A DNA stretch of 64,000 nucleotides from Bacteroidales bacterium. Lineage in GTDB: Bacteria > Bacteroidota > Bacteroidia > Bacteroidales > Paludibacteraceae. The translations under genes and the position numbers were made by a program. The stretch is from the NCBI GenBank assembly GCA_900769555.1, contig CAAGHA010000070.1, positions 1 through 64,000 of the forward strand, written 5' to 3'. Shown one piece after another: positions 42,724 to 52,546 of the stretch (its first letter is position 1; every line of letters begins with the position of its first letter). Under the pieces are notes generated by a model. That model saw nothing but the letters and a program-made list of their open reading frames with translations, did not search any database and had not been told where the DNA came from.

Positions 42724-42832
42724 ATTCGAAAAAATAAAAAAATAGTAGAATCGATCTATTTTTCCTCTTAAAACTTTAAAATTATGCTTTAAAAGCAGAT
42801 CAAGTAACAAAATTTTAGAAAAAATTCAAACC

Positions 42833-42859
42833 TTGTCTTAAATTTATTCATTATTTTTG
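42833..42859 (+). promoter_or_regulatory. Putative promoter of the envelope-assembly cluster
   Basis: A -33-like TTG (42833-42835), a 16-nt spacer and TATTTTTG (42852-42859). The next gene starts at 42934, so the leader is about 68 nt. Confidence 0.4.
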
Positions 42860-42933
42860 CATTCGTTTGGAAAATTATAAAATATAGAGACGAGTTTTAC
42901 GTTTTCTAAACGTGTAATGTTTAATATTCAGTA

Positions 42934-43647
42934 ATGCGATATAAAAAAGTATTAAAAATTTTTCTTCCATTTGTGGTGATGCTAAGTTGCGGGATAAGCA
43001 ATGTTATGGCTCAGGCTCGTTATTTTGGTGAGTTTGGTATTTTGGGAGGAGGCTCTTTTTACAATGGTGATGCCAATACTTCAAAAGTTTTTTTGGAGCC
43101 TCATTTGGCATTTGGAGGGTTATTAAGAATTAATTTAACAAACAGAGGTGCATTAAAAATTAATATTATCAGAGGTGCTGTTTCCGGAGATTCTCGTAAT
43201 ATGGATAATGCGTTACCAGGAGGTGTTCAAGTTGAGTTTGAGAGAGATTTTTGGGATGTGGGATTTCATTTTGAGCATAATTTTTTTAAATATGGCCTCA
43301 AAACGTGGGATAGGGAGGTTAAAAGACATACTCCCTACATATTGTTAGGTCCCGGAATTACAATTTTTGATGAGTGGAGAGGAACCGAATTGACGTTTAA
43401 TTTGACTTATGGTGTAGGTCACAAGTTTAAATTCGGGAAACGTTTTAATCTAGGATTGGAGTGGTCCATGCGTAAGTTGTTTATTGACGATTTTGATGTA
43501 ACAAATAAAGAAAATAAAATATTGGATGACCCTTATAAAATGGGGTATTCGTGGATTAAGAATAATGATTACTATTCTACGGTATTTCTATTTTTAAGCG
43601 TTGATTTGATTCGCAAGAAAAACAAATGTAATGTTTTACAGTTTTGA
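42934..43647 (+). CDS. DUF6089 family outer-membrane protein
   Basis: A 237-residue protein with a signal peptide (ending NVMAQ, about residue 26) and glycine/aromatic-rich beta strands, beginning RYFGEFGILGGGSFYNGD. This matches DUF6089, an outer-membrane beta-barrel-like family found directly before uppS-bamA in Bacteroidales. Function is unknown; context suggests an envelope role. The uppS ATG lies 2 nt after the stop codon. Confidence 0.8.
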   Translation: MRYKKVLKIFLPFVVMLSCGISNVMAQARYFGEFGILGGGSFYNGDANTSKVFLEPHLAFGGLLRINLTNRGALKINIIRGAVSGDSRNMDNALPGGVQVEFERDFWDVGFHFEHNFFKYGLKTWDREVKRHTPYILLGPGITIFDEWRGTELTFNLTYGVGHKFKFGKRFNLGLEWSMRKLFIDDFDVTNKENKILDDPYKMGYSWIKNNDYYSTVFLFLSVDLIRKKNKCNVLQF

Positions 43648-43649
43648 TT

Positions 43650-44390
43650 ATGAGTTATAGAGAACAAATTGATATAGAAAGAATTCCTTCCCATGTAGCA
43701 GTAATTATGGATGGGAATGGAAGATGGGCAAAGAAACAAGGTCAAGAGCGTATTTTTGGTCATCATAATGGGGTTGATTCTGTAGATAAAGTCACGGAAG
43801 CTGCTGGTGAATTAGGTATTAAATACTTGACTTTGTATGCCTTTTCTACTGAGAATTGGAATCGTCCTGAAAGTGAAGTGTTGGGGCTAATGGAGATTTT
43901 GTCTTCAGCTCTTAAAAACAATATCAGTAAGATTATGAAAAATAATGTCCGTCTTGTGATGATAGGTGATCGTTCGAGATTGTCAGAGTTAACCATTAAA
44001 AATATGGAAGAGGCGGAAGATATGACAAAAGACAATACCGGTTTAACTCTTATTTTGGCTATAAGTTATTCTTCACGATGGGAGATTGTTGATGCAGTTA
44101 AGCAAATTGCCCATAAAGTGAAAATAGGTGAAATATGTGCGGAGGAAATTGATGAAAGAATTTTTTCTGACCATTTGGCAACGCGTAATATTCCGGATCC
44201 GGATTTATTAATAAGAACCAGTGGAGAATTGAGAATAAGTAATTTCTTAATGTGGCAACTCTCATATTCGGAATTATATTTTACAGATATTTGTTGGCCT
44301 GAATTTAAGAAGGAAGAGTTTTATCAGGCCATTTTAGATTATCAAATGAGAGAGAGACGTTTTGGAAAGACAAGTGAACAGATTTCATAA
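43650..44390 (+). CDS. uppS: Isoprenyl transferase (undecaprenyl diphosphate synthase)
   Basis: Builds the C55 carrier lipid by cis-condensation of isopentenyl diphosphate. The 246 residues have HVAVIMDGNGRWAKKQG (catalytic Asp), LTLYAFSTENWNRP, and the C-terminal DPDLLIRTSGELRISNFLMW. ATG 43650 is used; a TTG six bases upstream overlaps the previous gene. Its stop codon directly abuts the bamA start. Confidence 0.95.
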   Translation: MSYREQIDIERIPSHVAVIMDGNGRWAKKQGQERIFGHHNGVDSVDKVTEAAGELGIKYLTLYAFSTENWNRPESEVLGLMEILSSALKNNISKIMKNNVRLVMIGDRSRLSELTIKNMEEAEDMTKDNTGLTLILAISYSSRWEIVDAVKQIAHKVKIGEICAEEIDERIFSDHLATRNIPDPDLLIRTSGELRISNFLMWQLSYSELYFTDICWPEFKKEEFYQAILDYQMRERRFGKTSEQIS

Positions 44391-47144
44391 ATGATTGAAA
44401 GTATGCGAAATAGAATATTAATTTTCTTTGTTATTACGTTGAGTTTGGTGGTTCAAGCTGTTTCTGCTAATGTTGTTCCATTGCCAATGGATACAACTAA
44501 AGTTGATGCTCAATGGAAGACAGAAGGAGATACGTTAACTTCATCTTTGCAGAATGATAAATCAAGCGAATTTGTCAAGGACGAAGAAGGATATGTCCCC
44601 ACAATATCATATACGGATATTCCAAGAGAGTATGAAATTGCAGATATTACAGTAACCGGAGCTAATAATTTTGATAAATCAGTAATTATTGGCTATTCGG
44701 GTTTAAGTAAAGGTCAAAGAATTAAGGTTCCCGGAGATCAGATAAGTAAGGCAATAAGAAAATTTTGGAAGCAAGGATTGTTTTCAGATGTTAAGATTTC
44801 AGCGACAAAAATTGAGGGTGATAAAATTTGGTTGAATATAGCATTGAAGGCGAGGGAGCGAATATCAGATATCGTAATTCGAGGAATTAAAGAAAAGGAT
44901 AAAGAGGATATGTTGAGTGCAATGGAGTTAAAAAAAGGCGGGCAAGCAACTCCTAACTTAATAGCGCGAACAAAAGCTGCTATAAAACGTCAAATGGCGG
45001 GTGATGGCTATAGAAATGCAGAGGTAAATATTTGGATGAAAGATGATCCCAAAGTAGCAGGTTCTGTGGTTGTGAATATTGATGTGGATAAGAAAGAAAA
45101 GGTAAAAGTTAATCGTATCTATATTTCTGGAATTTCTCAGATGGAAGAGAAAAAAATAAAACGGGCCATGAAGAAAACAAAAGAACGTGGTAAGTTGGTT
45201 AATATCTTCAAAACAAAGAAATTTATAGATGAGGAGTATAAGAATGATAAAAATCTCGCCATTGAAAAATTCAACGAGTTTGGGTTCCGCGATGCCGTTT
45301 TACTAAGTGATAGTGTTGTACCTGTGGAGGATAATCGGGTAGATATCTATATGACATTTAATGAAGGTAAAAAATACTATTTTCGAGATATTATATGGGT
45401 CGGTAATACGATTTATTCAAATGATATTTTGTCAACAGCGTTGGGGATAAAAAGAGGGGATGTTTATAATAGTAAATTATTGAATGATCGGTTGTTTGTA
45501 GATGAAGATGCCATGTCAAATCTATACTTAGACAATGGTTATTTATTTTTCAATGTCGATCCAGTCGAAATTAATGTAGAGGGGGATTCTATAGATGTAG
45601 AATTGAGAGTATTTGAAGGGCGTCAGGCCGTGATAAATAATGTAAGAATTAGTGGAAATGAAGCGATTTATGAGCATGTTATTCGAAGAGAATTGAGAAC
45701 GAAACCCGGACAATTATTTAGTAAGTCCGATTTGCAACGTTCTGCTCGTGAATTAGCTGCTACAGGTCATTTTAATCCTGAAACGATGGATATACGTCCA
45801 GAACCGGATCCGGAAAATGGAACGGTTGATATTATTTACAACTTGGAACAGAAGAAGAATGATCAGGTAGAATTGTCATTTGGTTGGGGTCAGACCGGTG
45901 TTACAGGTTCGTTAGGACTTAAATTTACCAATTTCTCTATGAGAAATATATTTAATAAAGATGCATATAGACCATTACCTCAAGGTGATGGACAAAATTT
46001 GTCATTGTCATTTTCAACGAATGCAAGGTATTATACATCTGCAAGTATTTCTTTTGTTGAACCATGGTTAGGCGGAACGAAACCGACTACTTTTTCTGCT
46101 TCATTATATTGGTCAAAGCAATCGGGGGTAAATAGTCAGTATTATTCAGAAAACTATTATAATAGTTTATATTATGATGATTATTCATATAGTTATGCTA
46201 CCGCTGCCGATCCTGATAAGTATATAATGACTTTAGGTGGATCGATTGGAATCGGGAAAAGATTGAATTGGCCTGATGATTATTTTTCTATATATGGTGA
46301 GTTATCATTTCGTCATTATTCGTTGCAAAATTGGGTCTATTTGGACTTATCTGATGGGAAAGCGAATAATTTAAGTTTATCTGCAACTTGGAGCAGAAAT
46401 TCTTTGGATAATCCTTATTATACGCGTAGAGGATCAAAGTTTTCTTTGATGGTTCAGGCTACCCCTCCGTATTCCCTATTTAAAGATAATTCAAGGGTTG
46501 ATGAGTTGGTTACTAAATTCAAAAATGGAAGTGCTACAGAGGAGTACAGAGGATTGAGTGCTGATGAGTATTCTGAAATGCAAGAGGAGTTGTATAAGTG
46601 GGTTGAGTATTATAAGGTAGAGTTTAAAGCTCAAACATTTACACCATTGTCTAGTAACCAAAAACTAGTTTTGATGACCAGAGCGGAATATGGTTTTTTG
46701 GGGTACTATAACAAGAATAGAAGATCTCCGTTTGAGAGATATTACGTAGGAGGAGATGGAATGACAGGTTATAGTAGTACATATTCAACCACCGCCGTAA
46801 AAATGAGAGGGTATGGAAATGGCTCGTTAACTCCTGAAGACCCTATAACTGGTCGAGATGCAGGAAATATTTATACAAGATTATCGTTAGAGTTGAGATA
46901 CCCATTGATGTTGGAAACAACAACAACGATTTATTTGTTAGCATTTGCAGATGCCGGAAATGCATGGAGTGAATTCCATGATTTTAACCCATTTGATTTA
47001 AAAAGATCATTAGGGGTTGGTGTTAGAGTATTTCTTCCAATGTTAGGATTGATTGGAGTAGATTGGGGATATGGTTTTGATGATCCTTATCAAGTGGGAG
47101 AAGGTGGAAGTAATTTTCATTTTGTAATAGGTCAAGAATTCTAA
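44391..47144 (+). CDS. bamA: Outer-membrane protein assembly factor BamA
   Basis: The core of the BAM complex, 917 residues. A signal peptide (cleavage near VSAN, residue 27) is followed by about five POTRA domains (about 80-480; for example YEIADITVTGANNFDKSVII). A C-terminal 16-strand barrel follows (about 490-917), with the conserved loop motif near RMRGYGNG-like KMRGYGNGSL and the terminal strand FHFVIGQEF ending in Phe. It is longer than E. coli BamA because of extended loops. uppS abuts it upstream, and two Skp-like chaperone genes follow. Confidence 0.93.
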   Translation: MIESMRNRILIFFVITLSLVVQAVSANVVPLPMDTTKVDAQWKTEGDTLTSSLQNDKSSEFVKDEEGYVPTISYTDIPREYEIADITVTGANNFDKSVIIGYSGLSKGQRIKVPGDQISKAIRKFWKQGLFSDVKISATKIEGDKIWLNIALKARERISDIVIRGIKEKDKEDMLSAMELKKGGQATPNLIARTKAAIKRQMAGDGYRNAEVNIWMKDDPKVAGSVVVNIDVDKKEKVKVNRIYISGISQMEEKKIKRAMKKTKERGKLVNIFKTKKFIDEEYKNDKNLAIEKFNEFGFRDAVLLSDSVVPVEDNRVDIYMTFNEGKKYYFRDIIWVGNTIYSNDILSTALGIKRGDVYNSKLLNDRLFVDEDAMSNLYLDNGYLFFNVDPVEINVEGDSIDVELRVFEGRQAVINNVRISGNEAIYEHVIRRELRTKPGQLFSKSDLQRSARELAATGHFNPETMDIRPEPDPENGTVDIIYNLEQKKNDQVELSFGWGQTGVTGSLGLKFTNFSMRNIFNKDAYRPLPQGDGQNLSLSFSTNARYYTSASISFVEPWLGGTKPTTFSASLYWSKQSGVNSQYYSENYYNSLYYDDYSYSYATAADPDKYIMTLGGSIGIGKRLNWPDDYFSIYGELSFRHYSLQNWVYLDLSDGKANNLSLSATWSRNSLDNPYYTRRGSKFSLMVQATPPYSLFKDNSRVDELVTKFKNGSATEEYRGLSADEYSEMQEELYKWVEYYKVEFKAQTFTPLSSNQKLVLMTRAEYGFLGYYNKNRRSPFERYYVGGDGMTGYSSTYSTTAVKMRGYGNGSLTPEDPITGRDAGNIYTRLSLELRYPLMLETTTTIYLLAFADAGNAWSEFHDFNPFDLKRSLGVGVRVFLPMLGLIGVDWGYGFDDPYQVGEGGSNFHFVIGQEF

Positions 47145-47160
47145 ACAAAAACAGATAGTT

Positions 47161-47676
47161 ATGAAGAAGATTTTATTTTTTACTTTTATGTTGTTGGGAT
47201 GTGTTGCAAATGTTTCAGCGCAGAAAATAGCTGTGATAGATATGTCTTATCTATTAAAAAACATCCCTATGTATGAATCTGCTAATGAACAATTAAAGCA
47301 GGTTTCTCAAAAATGGCAAAAGGAGGTCGAAACGTTAAATGAAGAGGCTGAACTTTTGTATAAAAATTACCAAACAGAGTCTGTCTTTTTATCAGAAGAG
47401 ATGAAGAGAAAAAAAGAGAATGAAATTGTTGCAAAAGAGAAACAAGCAAATGATTTAAAAAGAAATTATTTCGGGCCGGAAGGTGAATATTATAAGAAGA
47501 GAGAGAGCTTGATGAAACCTATTCAAGATGAAATCTATGTAGCAGTAAAAGATGTTGCAGATACAAAAGGTTATCAAGTGGTATTAGATAAATCCAGCAG
47601 CCAAAATCTTATCTATTTTTCAGTTAAAGTTGACATAAGTGATGAGGTCCTTGAAAAGTTAGGTTATTCAAAATAA
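47161..47676 (+). CDS. OmpH/Skp-family periplasmic chaperone, copy 1
   Basis: This 171-residue protein has a signal peptide (ending VSAQ, residue 20) and then KIAVIDMSYLLKNIPMYESA, the start of the Skp fold. Long charged coiled-coil helices (about 40-115) form the tentacles. It would carry unfolded outer-membrane proteins across the periplasm to BamA, 16 nt upstream. It ends just before a second homologue. Confidence 0.88.
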   Translation: MKKILFFTFMLLGCVANVSAQKIAVIDMSYLLKNIPMYESANEQLKQVSQKWQKEVETLNEEAELLYKNYQTESVFLSEEMKRKKENEIVAKEKQANDLKRNYFGPEGEYYKKRESLMKPIQDEIYVAVKDVADTKGYQVVLDKSSSQNLIYFSVKVDISDEVLEKLGYSK

Positions 47677-47680
47677 TTTT

Positions 47681-47688
47681 TATATTTG
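47681..47688 (+). promoter_or_regulatory. Possible internal -7 box before the second Skp-like gene
   Basis: TATATTTG matches TAnnTTTG, 28 nt before the ATG. The -33 element is weak. Confidence 0.3.
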
Positions 47689-47715
47689 CAGAACGTTTAA
47701 TTAATAAGATAGAAA

Positions 47716-48222
47716 ATGAAAAAATTAGTGTTTGGATTGCTATTGGCAATCATTCCAGTTGTAGTTAGTGCTCAAAATACTCAAGTTAAGTTAGGATACT
47801 TGGATGTTCAAACTTTGTTTATGGCTATGCCGGAATCAATGGAAATAGACTCGACGCTTAAAAAATTGGTTGCTCAGCATGAAAATGAGGTTAAGAGAAT
47901 GGAAGATGAGTATACTCGTAAGTTGATAGAGTACAAAGAAGGTGAAGTAGGATGGGATGAAACAATTAAGAAAAATAGAATGGAAGAGTTGCAAACATTG
48001 CAAACAAAGATGCAAAACTATTATCAACAAGCGCAAATGATGTTGCAACAAAAGCAAGAGCAATTACAAGCTCCGATAAGAGAGAAACTTCGTAAAACAA
48101 TCGAAGAGGTCGGTGCAGAAAATGGATTTTTGTACATTTATGATTTAAATGCATTGTTGTATAAATCTCCGGATGCAATTGATGTTACACCTTTGATGAA
48201 GAAAAAATTAAATATTAAGTAA
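47716..48222 (+). CDS. OmpH/Skp-family periplasmic chaperone, copy 2
   Basis: 168 residues: signal peptide ending VSAQ (residue 20), then VKLGYLDVQTLFMAMPESME and a Gln-rich coiled coil (about 95-125). It is a diverged paralogue of the preceding gene, and the tandem pair after bamA is standard in Bacteroidales. A separate promoter box may drive it. Confidence 0.88.
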   Translation: MKKLVFGLLLAIIPVVVSAQNTQVKLGYLDVQTLFMAMPESMEIDSTLKKLVAQHENEVKRMEDEYTRKLIEYKEGEVGWDETIKKNRMEELQTLQTKMQNYYQQAQMMLQQKQEQLQAPIREKLRKTIEEVGAENGFLYIYDLNALLYKSPDAIDVTPLMKKKLNIK

Positions 48223-48243
48223 GTATTATTTAAGTTGATATAT

Positions 48244-48285
48244 TGAGGTTGTGCCGAATTTGATTTGTCACGACCTCATTTTTTT
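48244..48285 (+). terminator. Intrinsic terminator after the Skp-like pair
   Basis: TGAGGTTGTG pairs with CACGACCTCA and is followed by seven T residues (48279-48285). It ends 11 nt before the murI start used here. Confidence 0.8.
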
Positions 48286-48295
48286 AAATTGTTTT

Positions 48296-49147
48296 ATGTC
48301 ATTATATCCGCTGAAAGCAGGTCCAATTGGAGTCTTTGATTCTGGGTATGGAGGATTGACGATTCTCGAAAAAATTAGAGAATTAATGCCTCAGTATGAT
48401 TATCTTTATTTGGGGGATAATGCGCGAACTCCTTATGGAACAAGATCATTTGATGTTGTGTATGAATTCACGCGTCAGTCGGTGGAAAAATTATTTAGTT
48501 TAGGGTGTCCATTGGTTGTTTTAGGATGTAATACAGCATCAGCGAAAGCACTGAAAACGATCCAACAAAATGATTTACCTGAATGGAATCCAGAAAAACG
48601 AGTGTTGGGGGTTATTCGTCCAACAGTTGAGTCTATTGCTAAAGTGACAAAGACTAAGCATGTCGGAGTTTTAGGAACAGTTGGAACAATTCAGTCAATG
48701 TCCTATCCGATTGAGATTGCAAAATTATCTCCGGAAATTGTTGTTTCCGGACAGGCATGTCCTCTTTGGGTTCCATTGGTAGAAAATGCAGAATATGATT
48801 CTGATGGAGCTGATTATTTTGTAAAAAAATATATTGATGAGATTTTAGAAAAAGATCCAGTTATTGATACATTAATTTTAGGATGTACGCATTATCCTTT
48901 GTTGTTACCTAAAATTAAAAAGTATCTTCCTAGAAATGTAAATATAGTATCTCAAGGTGCTATTGTTGCAACCTCATTGAAAGATTATTTGAGCAGACAT
49001 GTAAGTTTAGAAAAACATATAACTAGAGGAGGTACTTGTCATTTTTACACTACTGAATCTGTGGAGAAATTTCAAAAATCAGCAGAGATTTTTTTAAATG
49101 AACACGTTTGCGTTGAACATATAAAATTAAGTTCTTCAAAAAGATAA
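48296..49147 (+). CDS. murI: Glutamate racemase
   Basis: Supplies D-glutamate for peptidoglycan. From the ATG at 48296 the protein has 283 residues and begins MSLYPLKAGPIGVFDSGYGG, the usual N-terminal motif. The two catalytic cysteines are in VLGCNTASAKAL and LGCTHYPLL. A frame open from 48251 would start inside the terminator hairpin and is rejected. A promoter is not obvious; read-through past the terminator may contribute. Confidence 0.94.
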   Translation: MSLYPLKAGPIGVFDSGYGGLTILEKIRELMPQYDYLYLGDNARTPYGTRSFDVVYEFTRQSVEKLFSLGCPLVVLGCNTASAKALKTIQQNDLPEWNPEKRVLGVIRPTVESIAKVTKTKHVGVLGTVGTIQSMSYPIEIAKLSPEIVVSGQACPLWVPLVENAEYDSDGADYFVKKYIDEILEKDPVIDTLILGCTHYPLLLPKIKKYLPRNVNIVSQGAIVATSLKDYLSRHVSLEKHITRGGTCHFYTTESVEKFQKSAEIFLNEHVCVEHIKLSSSKR

Positions 49148-49186
49148 TAACTTGATTGTAATCTTAACAGAAATTACAAAGATTCT

Positions 49187-49217
49187 CTTTATAATTCACT
49201 GAAAATATTTACCTTTG
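49187..49217 (+). promoter_or_regulatory. Putative promoter of typA
   Basis: A weak -33 (CTTT, 49187-49190), a 19-nt spacer and a -7 TACCTTTG (49210-49217); leader about 23 nt. Confidence 0.45.
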
Positions 49218-49239
49218 CACTCTGATAAATATAATTAAG

Positions 49240-51048
49240 ATGGAGATTCAAAAAATCAGGAACGTGGCAATTATTGCCCATGTCGATCATGGTAAAACTA
49301 CCCTTGTAGATAAAATGTTGTTAGCTGGTAAATTGTTTAAAGAACATGAAAAACCAGGTGCATTAATGTTAGATAATAACGATTTGGAACGAGAACGCGG
49401 TATAACAATCGTTTCAAAGAATGTATCAATCAGATATAAAGATTATAAAATTAATATTATAGATACGCCGGGGCACTCTGATTTTGGTGGAGAGGTAGAG
49501 CGTGTATTAAATATGGCTGATGGAGTTTTACTTTTAGTAGATGCTTTTGAAGGTCCTATGCCCCAAACTAGATTTGTGTTGCAAAAGGCACTTCAGTTGG
49601 GTTTGAAGCCTATCGTTGTGATAAATAAGGTAGATAAACCTAATTGTAGACCCGATGAAGTTCAAGAAGAGGTATTCGATTTAATGTTTAATTTAGATGC
49701 AACGGAAGAACAATTGGATTTTCCTACCATCTATGGATCTGCTAAAAACAATTGGATGTCAGACGATTGGAATGTTCCGCGAGAAAACGATATAACCCCG
49801 GTCTTGGATGCGATTATTAAGCATATACCTGAACCAAGAATATTGACAGGAACACCTCAAATGTTGATAACATCATTGGATTTTTCATCCTATGTTGGTC
49901 GAATTGCTATTGGACGAATCCATCGAGGATCATTGGCAGAGTCTCAAGATTTGTCGTTGGTAAAAAGAGATGGTTCGGTTAAGAGGGTAAAAATAAAAGA
50001 ATTAAGGGTATTTGAAGGTTTTGGTCAAGCATGTGTAAGAGAGGCTAACTGTGGTGAATTGTGTGCATTAGTAGGTATTGAAGGATTTGATATTGGTGAT
50101 ACTATATGTGATTTAGAGAATCCGGAGCCACTTCCACCTATAGCAATAGATGAGCCAACCATGAGTATGGTTTTTGCAGTTAATGATTCACCCTTCTTTG
50201 GAAAAGAAGGAAAATTTGTAACCTCAAGACATATTAATGATCGATTAGTAAAAGAATTGGATAGAAATCTAGCTTTGAAGGTTGAGAAAGATCCGACATC
50301 TGATAAATGGACAGTTTTTGGTCGAGGAGTACTTCATTTGTCAGTTTTGATTGAAACGATGAGACGTGAAGGTTATGAGTTGCAAGTTGGTCAGCCTCAA
50401 GTTATTTTCAAAGATATTGATGGTGAAAGATGTGAACCTATGGAGCAGTTGACAATCGATTTACCAGATGAAGTTTCTGGTAAAGTTATAGAGATGGTGG
50501 CAGTCCGTAAGGGAGATATGGTATCAATGGAAAGAAAAGGAGATAGAGTTCATTTGGAGTTTGTAATTCCATCTAGAGGAATTATAGGTTTAAGAACGAA
50601 CGTATTGACTGCAACAGCAGGAGAAGCTGTGATGGCTCATCGATTCTTGGAATATCAACCTTATAAGGGCGAAATAGAGAGAAGGACGAATGGTGCATTA
50701 ATTGCGATGGAGTCAGGAACTGCCTTTGCATATGCGCTGGATAAACTTCAGGATCGTGGTAAGTTCTTTATCAACCCACAAGATGAAGTTTATGCTGGAC
50801 AAGTGGTAGGGGAGCATTGTAAGGATAATGATATTGTTGTAAATGTGACGAAATCTAAGCAGTTAACCAATATGCGTTCTAAAAGTTCAGATGACAAAGC
50901 TCGTATTATACCGCCTATTATTTTCTCATTGGAAGAAGCGTTGGAATATATCCGAGAAGATGAGTATGTGGAGGTAACTCCAAACTCAATAAGACTCCGT
51001 AAGATATTGTTGGATGAGAACGAGAGAAAGAGGGCAAGTCGAGTGTGA
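49240..51048 (+). CDS. typA: Ribosome-associated GTPase TypA/BipA
   Basis: This 602-residue translational GTPase acts in ribosome assembly and stress response. G1 is [10 protein letters not shown], with the effector region [10 protein letters not shown]3 [14 protein letters not shown] and G4 NKVDKPN. Then come EF-G-like domains III and V and the TypA-specific C-terminal domain (YAGQVVGEH through [12 protein letters not shown]). Length and motifs are typical. The surface-glycan cluster starts 45 nt downstream on the same strand. Confidence 0.95.
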   Translation: MEIQKIRNVAIIAHVDHGKTTLVDKMLLAGKLFKEHEKPGALMLDNNDLERERGITIVSKNVSIRYKDYKINIIDTPGHSDFGGEVERVLNMADGVLLLVDAFEGPMPQTRFVLQKALQLGLKPIVVINKVDKPNCRPDEVQEEVFDLMFNLDATEEQLDFPTIYGSAKNNWMSDDWNVPRENDITPVLDAIIKHIPEPRILTGTPQMLITSLDFSSYVGRIAIGRIHRGSLAESQDLSLVKRDGSVKRVKIKELRVFEGFGQACVREANCGELCALVGIEGFDIGDTICDLENPEPLPPIAIDEPTMSMVFAVNDSPFFGKEGKFVTSRHINDRLVKELDRNLALKVEKDPTSDKWTVFGRGVLHLSVLIETMRREGYELQVGQPQVIFKDIDGERCEPMEQLTIDLPDEVSGKVIEMVAVRKGDMVSMERKGDRVHLEFVIPSRGIIGLRTNVLTATAGEAVMAHRFLEYQPYKGEIERRTNGALIAMESGTAFAYALDKLQDRGKFFINPQDEVYAGQVVGEHCKDNDIVVNVTKSKQLTNMRSKSSDDKARIIPPIIFSLEEALEYIREDEYVEVTPNSIRLRKILLDENERKRASRV

Positions 51049-51093
51049 TGGTTTAAGTTTATTAGTTTGGGTGGTTAATTAAAAAATGAGACA

Positions 51094-52545
51094 ATGGTAA
51101 ACAAGAATTTTTGTATGAGTTCATATTTGGCTTTTCGTTATATCGAAAGAGAGGATATGGATTTTTATGAGGGATATTTTCATAAAAACATTCCTCTTCC
51201 CAACTCTTCACAATTTACCTATGTTAGAACTGTAGACGATATTGATTCGGCGATACAAAACGTTTTCAATTCAATTTCTACTGAAAAATTGGGTATTTGT
51301 TTGTCTGGAGGAATGGATTCAGCAATCCTTGCGTCGTATATGCGAGGATGTGATGCGTATACGTTTAGATTTCTTGGAGGTGAATTTCAGCAAGAAGAAT
51401 TAAGTCGGGCTGAGTATTATGCGCAATATTATGGTTTGAAGTTGCATTATGTAGATATAGATTGGAAAACGGTTGAGCAATATTTGCCTATTGTATTGAG
51501 AGCTAAAAATGCGCCTGTTCATTCAATAGAACCGCAGTTGTATCAACTCGCAATACAAGCAAAGAAAGATGGAATTACTCGTTTAATTGTAGGAGAGAGT
51601 AGTGATTTGATATTTGGAGGGATGGATCAGTTATTGTCTCAAGATTGGACATTGGAAGACTTTCAGAAGCGTTATACGTTTTTAGAACCACAAGAAGTTT
51701 TGAAAGAAGCCGTTGATATGTCGTATTTATATGAGCGCTATAGGGTTGGTAATAAAATAGATTTCTTGAAATTTATGGATGATGTATTTAGTAGGGAGTC
51801 GTCTAGTTCTTATTATAATGCATTTGGTGCAGCGAATATTTCATATACTGACCCTTATGCGTTATTACGAATGATTGAACCTCTAGATCTACATAAAGTC
51901 CGGAATGGAGAATCAAAATATTTAATCAGAGAGTTGATGAAGAAGAAATATCCTGAAATTCCAGTTCCAGATAAAGTGCCAATGCCTAGACCTGTAGATA
52001 AGTATTTTAAAGATTGGAGTGGTCCAACTCGTCCGGAATTTAAAAGAGATTTAGATATGAGTAGGTTTACAGGAAATCAAAAATGGCAATTATACTGTTT
52101 AGAACAATTCTTAAACTTATATGAACCTTTAAAGATTGGTTATACCACAGGAGTGTATGATCTTTTTCATGTAGGTCATCTTAATTTATTACGTAAAGCT
52201 AAGCAATTTTGTGATTTTTTAATAGTAGGAGTTTCAACAGATGAGTTGGTGAGTTATAAGCATAAACAAGCGGTTATTCCATTTGAAGAGCGAAAGGAAA
52301 TTGTAGGAGCAATTAAGTATGTTGATGAAGTGGTGGTTCAAGATAATATGAATAAAATGGAAGCTTGGGAAAAATTTCATTTTGATATTATGTTTGTTGG
52401 AGATGATTGGAAAGGAACGGAGAAGTGGAATAAAATAGAGGCAGATTTACGTAAAAAAAATATTGAAGTAGTTTATTTCCCATATACGAAAGGGACATCT
52501 TCGACGATTATAAATGAAACGTTGAACAAATTAAGGAATACATAG
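51094..52545 (+). CDS. Asparagine-synthase-like / TagD-like cytidylyltransferase fusion
   Basis: A 483-residue two-domain enzyme. Residues about 45-310 are an asparagine-synthetase-type ATP-pyrophosphatase domain with the PP-loop SGGMDSA (71-77) and the later ESSDLIFGGMDQ, but without an N-terminal glutaminase. Residues about 345-480 are a glycerol-3-phosphate cytidylyltransferase (TagD-like) domain with TTGVYDLFHVGHLNLL (H359, H362), VGVSTDELVSYKHK, PFEERKEIV and the terminal YTKGTSSTI. The second domain should make a CDP-alcohol such as CDP-glycerol or a CDP-amino-alcohol. The first could form an amide using ATP. LicD follows after one base, so the product may be transferred to a glycan. 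Exact substrates are unknown. Confidence 0.8.
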   Translation: MVNKNFCMSSYLAFRYIEREDMDFYEGYFHKNIPLPNSSQFTYVRTVDDIDSAIQNVFNSISTEKLGICLSGGMDSAILASYMRGCDAYTFRFLGGEFQQEELSRAEYYAQYYGLKLHYVDIDWKTVEQYLPIVLRAKNAPVHSIEPQLYQLAIQAKKDGITRLIVGESSDLIFGGMDQLLSQDWTLEDFQKRYTFLEPQEVLKEAVDMSYLYERYRVGNKIDFLKFMDDVFSRESSSSYYNAFGAANISYTDPYALLRMIEPLDLHKVRNGESKYLIRELMKKKYPEIPVPDKVPMPRPVDKYFKDWSGPTRPEFKRDLDMSRFTGNQKWQLYCLEQFLNLYEPLKIGYTTGVYDLFHVGHLNLLRKAKQFCDFLIVGVSTDELVSYKHKQAVIPFEERKEIVGAIKYVDEVVVQDNMNKMEAWEKFHFDIMFVGDDWKGTEKWNKIEADLRKKNIEVVYFPYTKGTSSTIINETLNKLRNT

Positions 52546-52546
52546 A

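Noticed and set aside
48251..48295. Upstream extension of murI
   Set aside because: It would begin inside the terminator hairpin (48244-48285); the ATG at 48296 gives the normal murI N-terminus.
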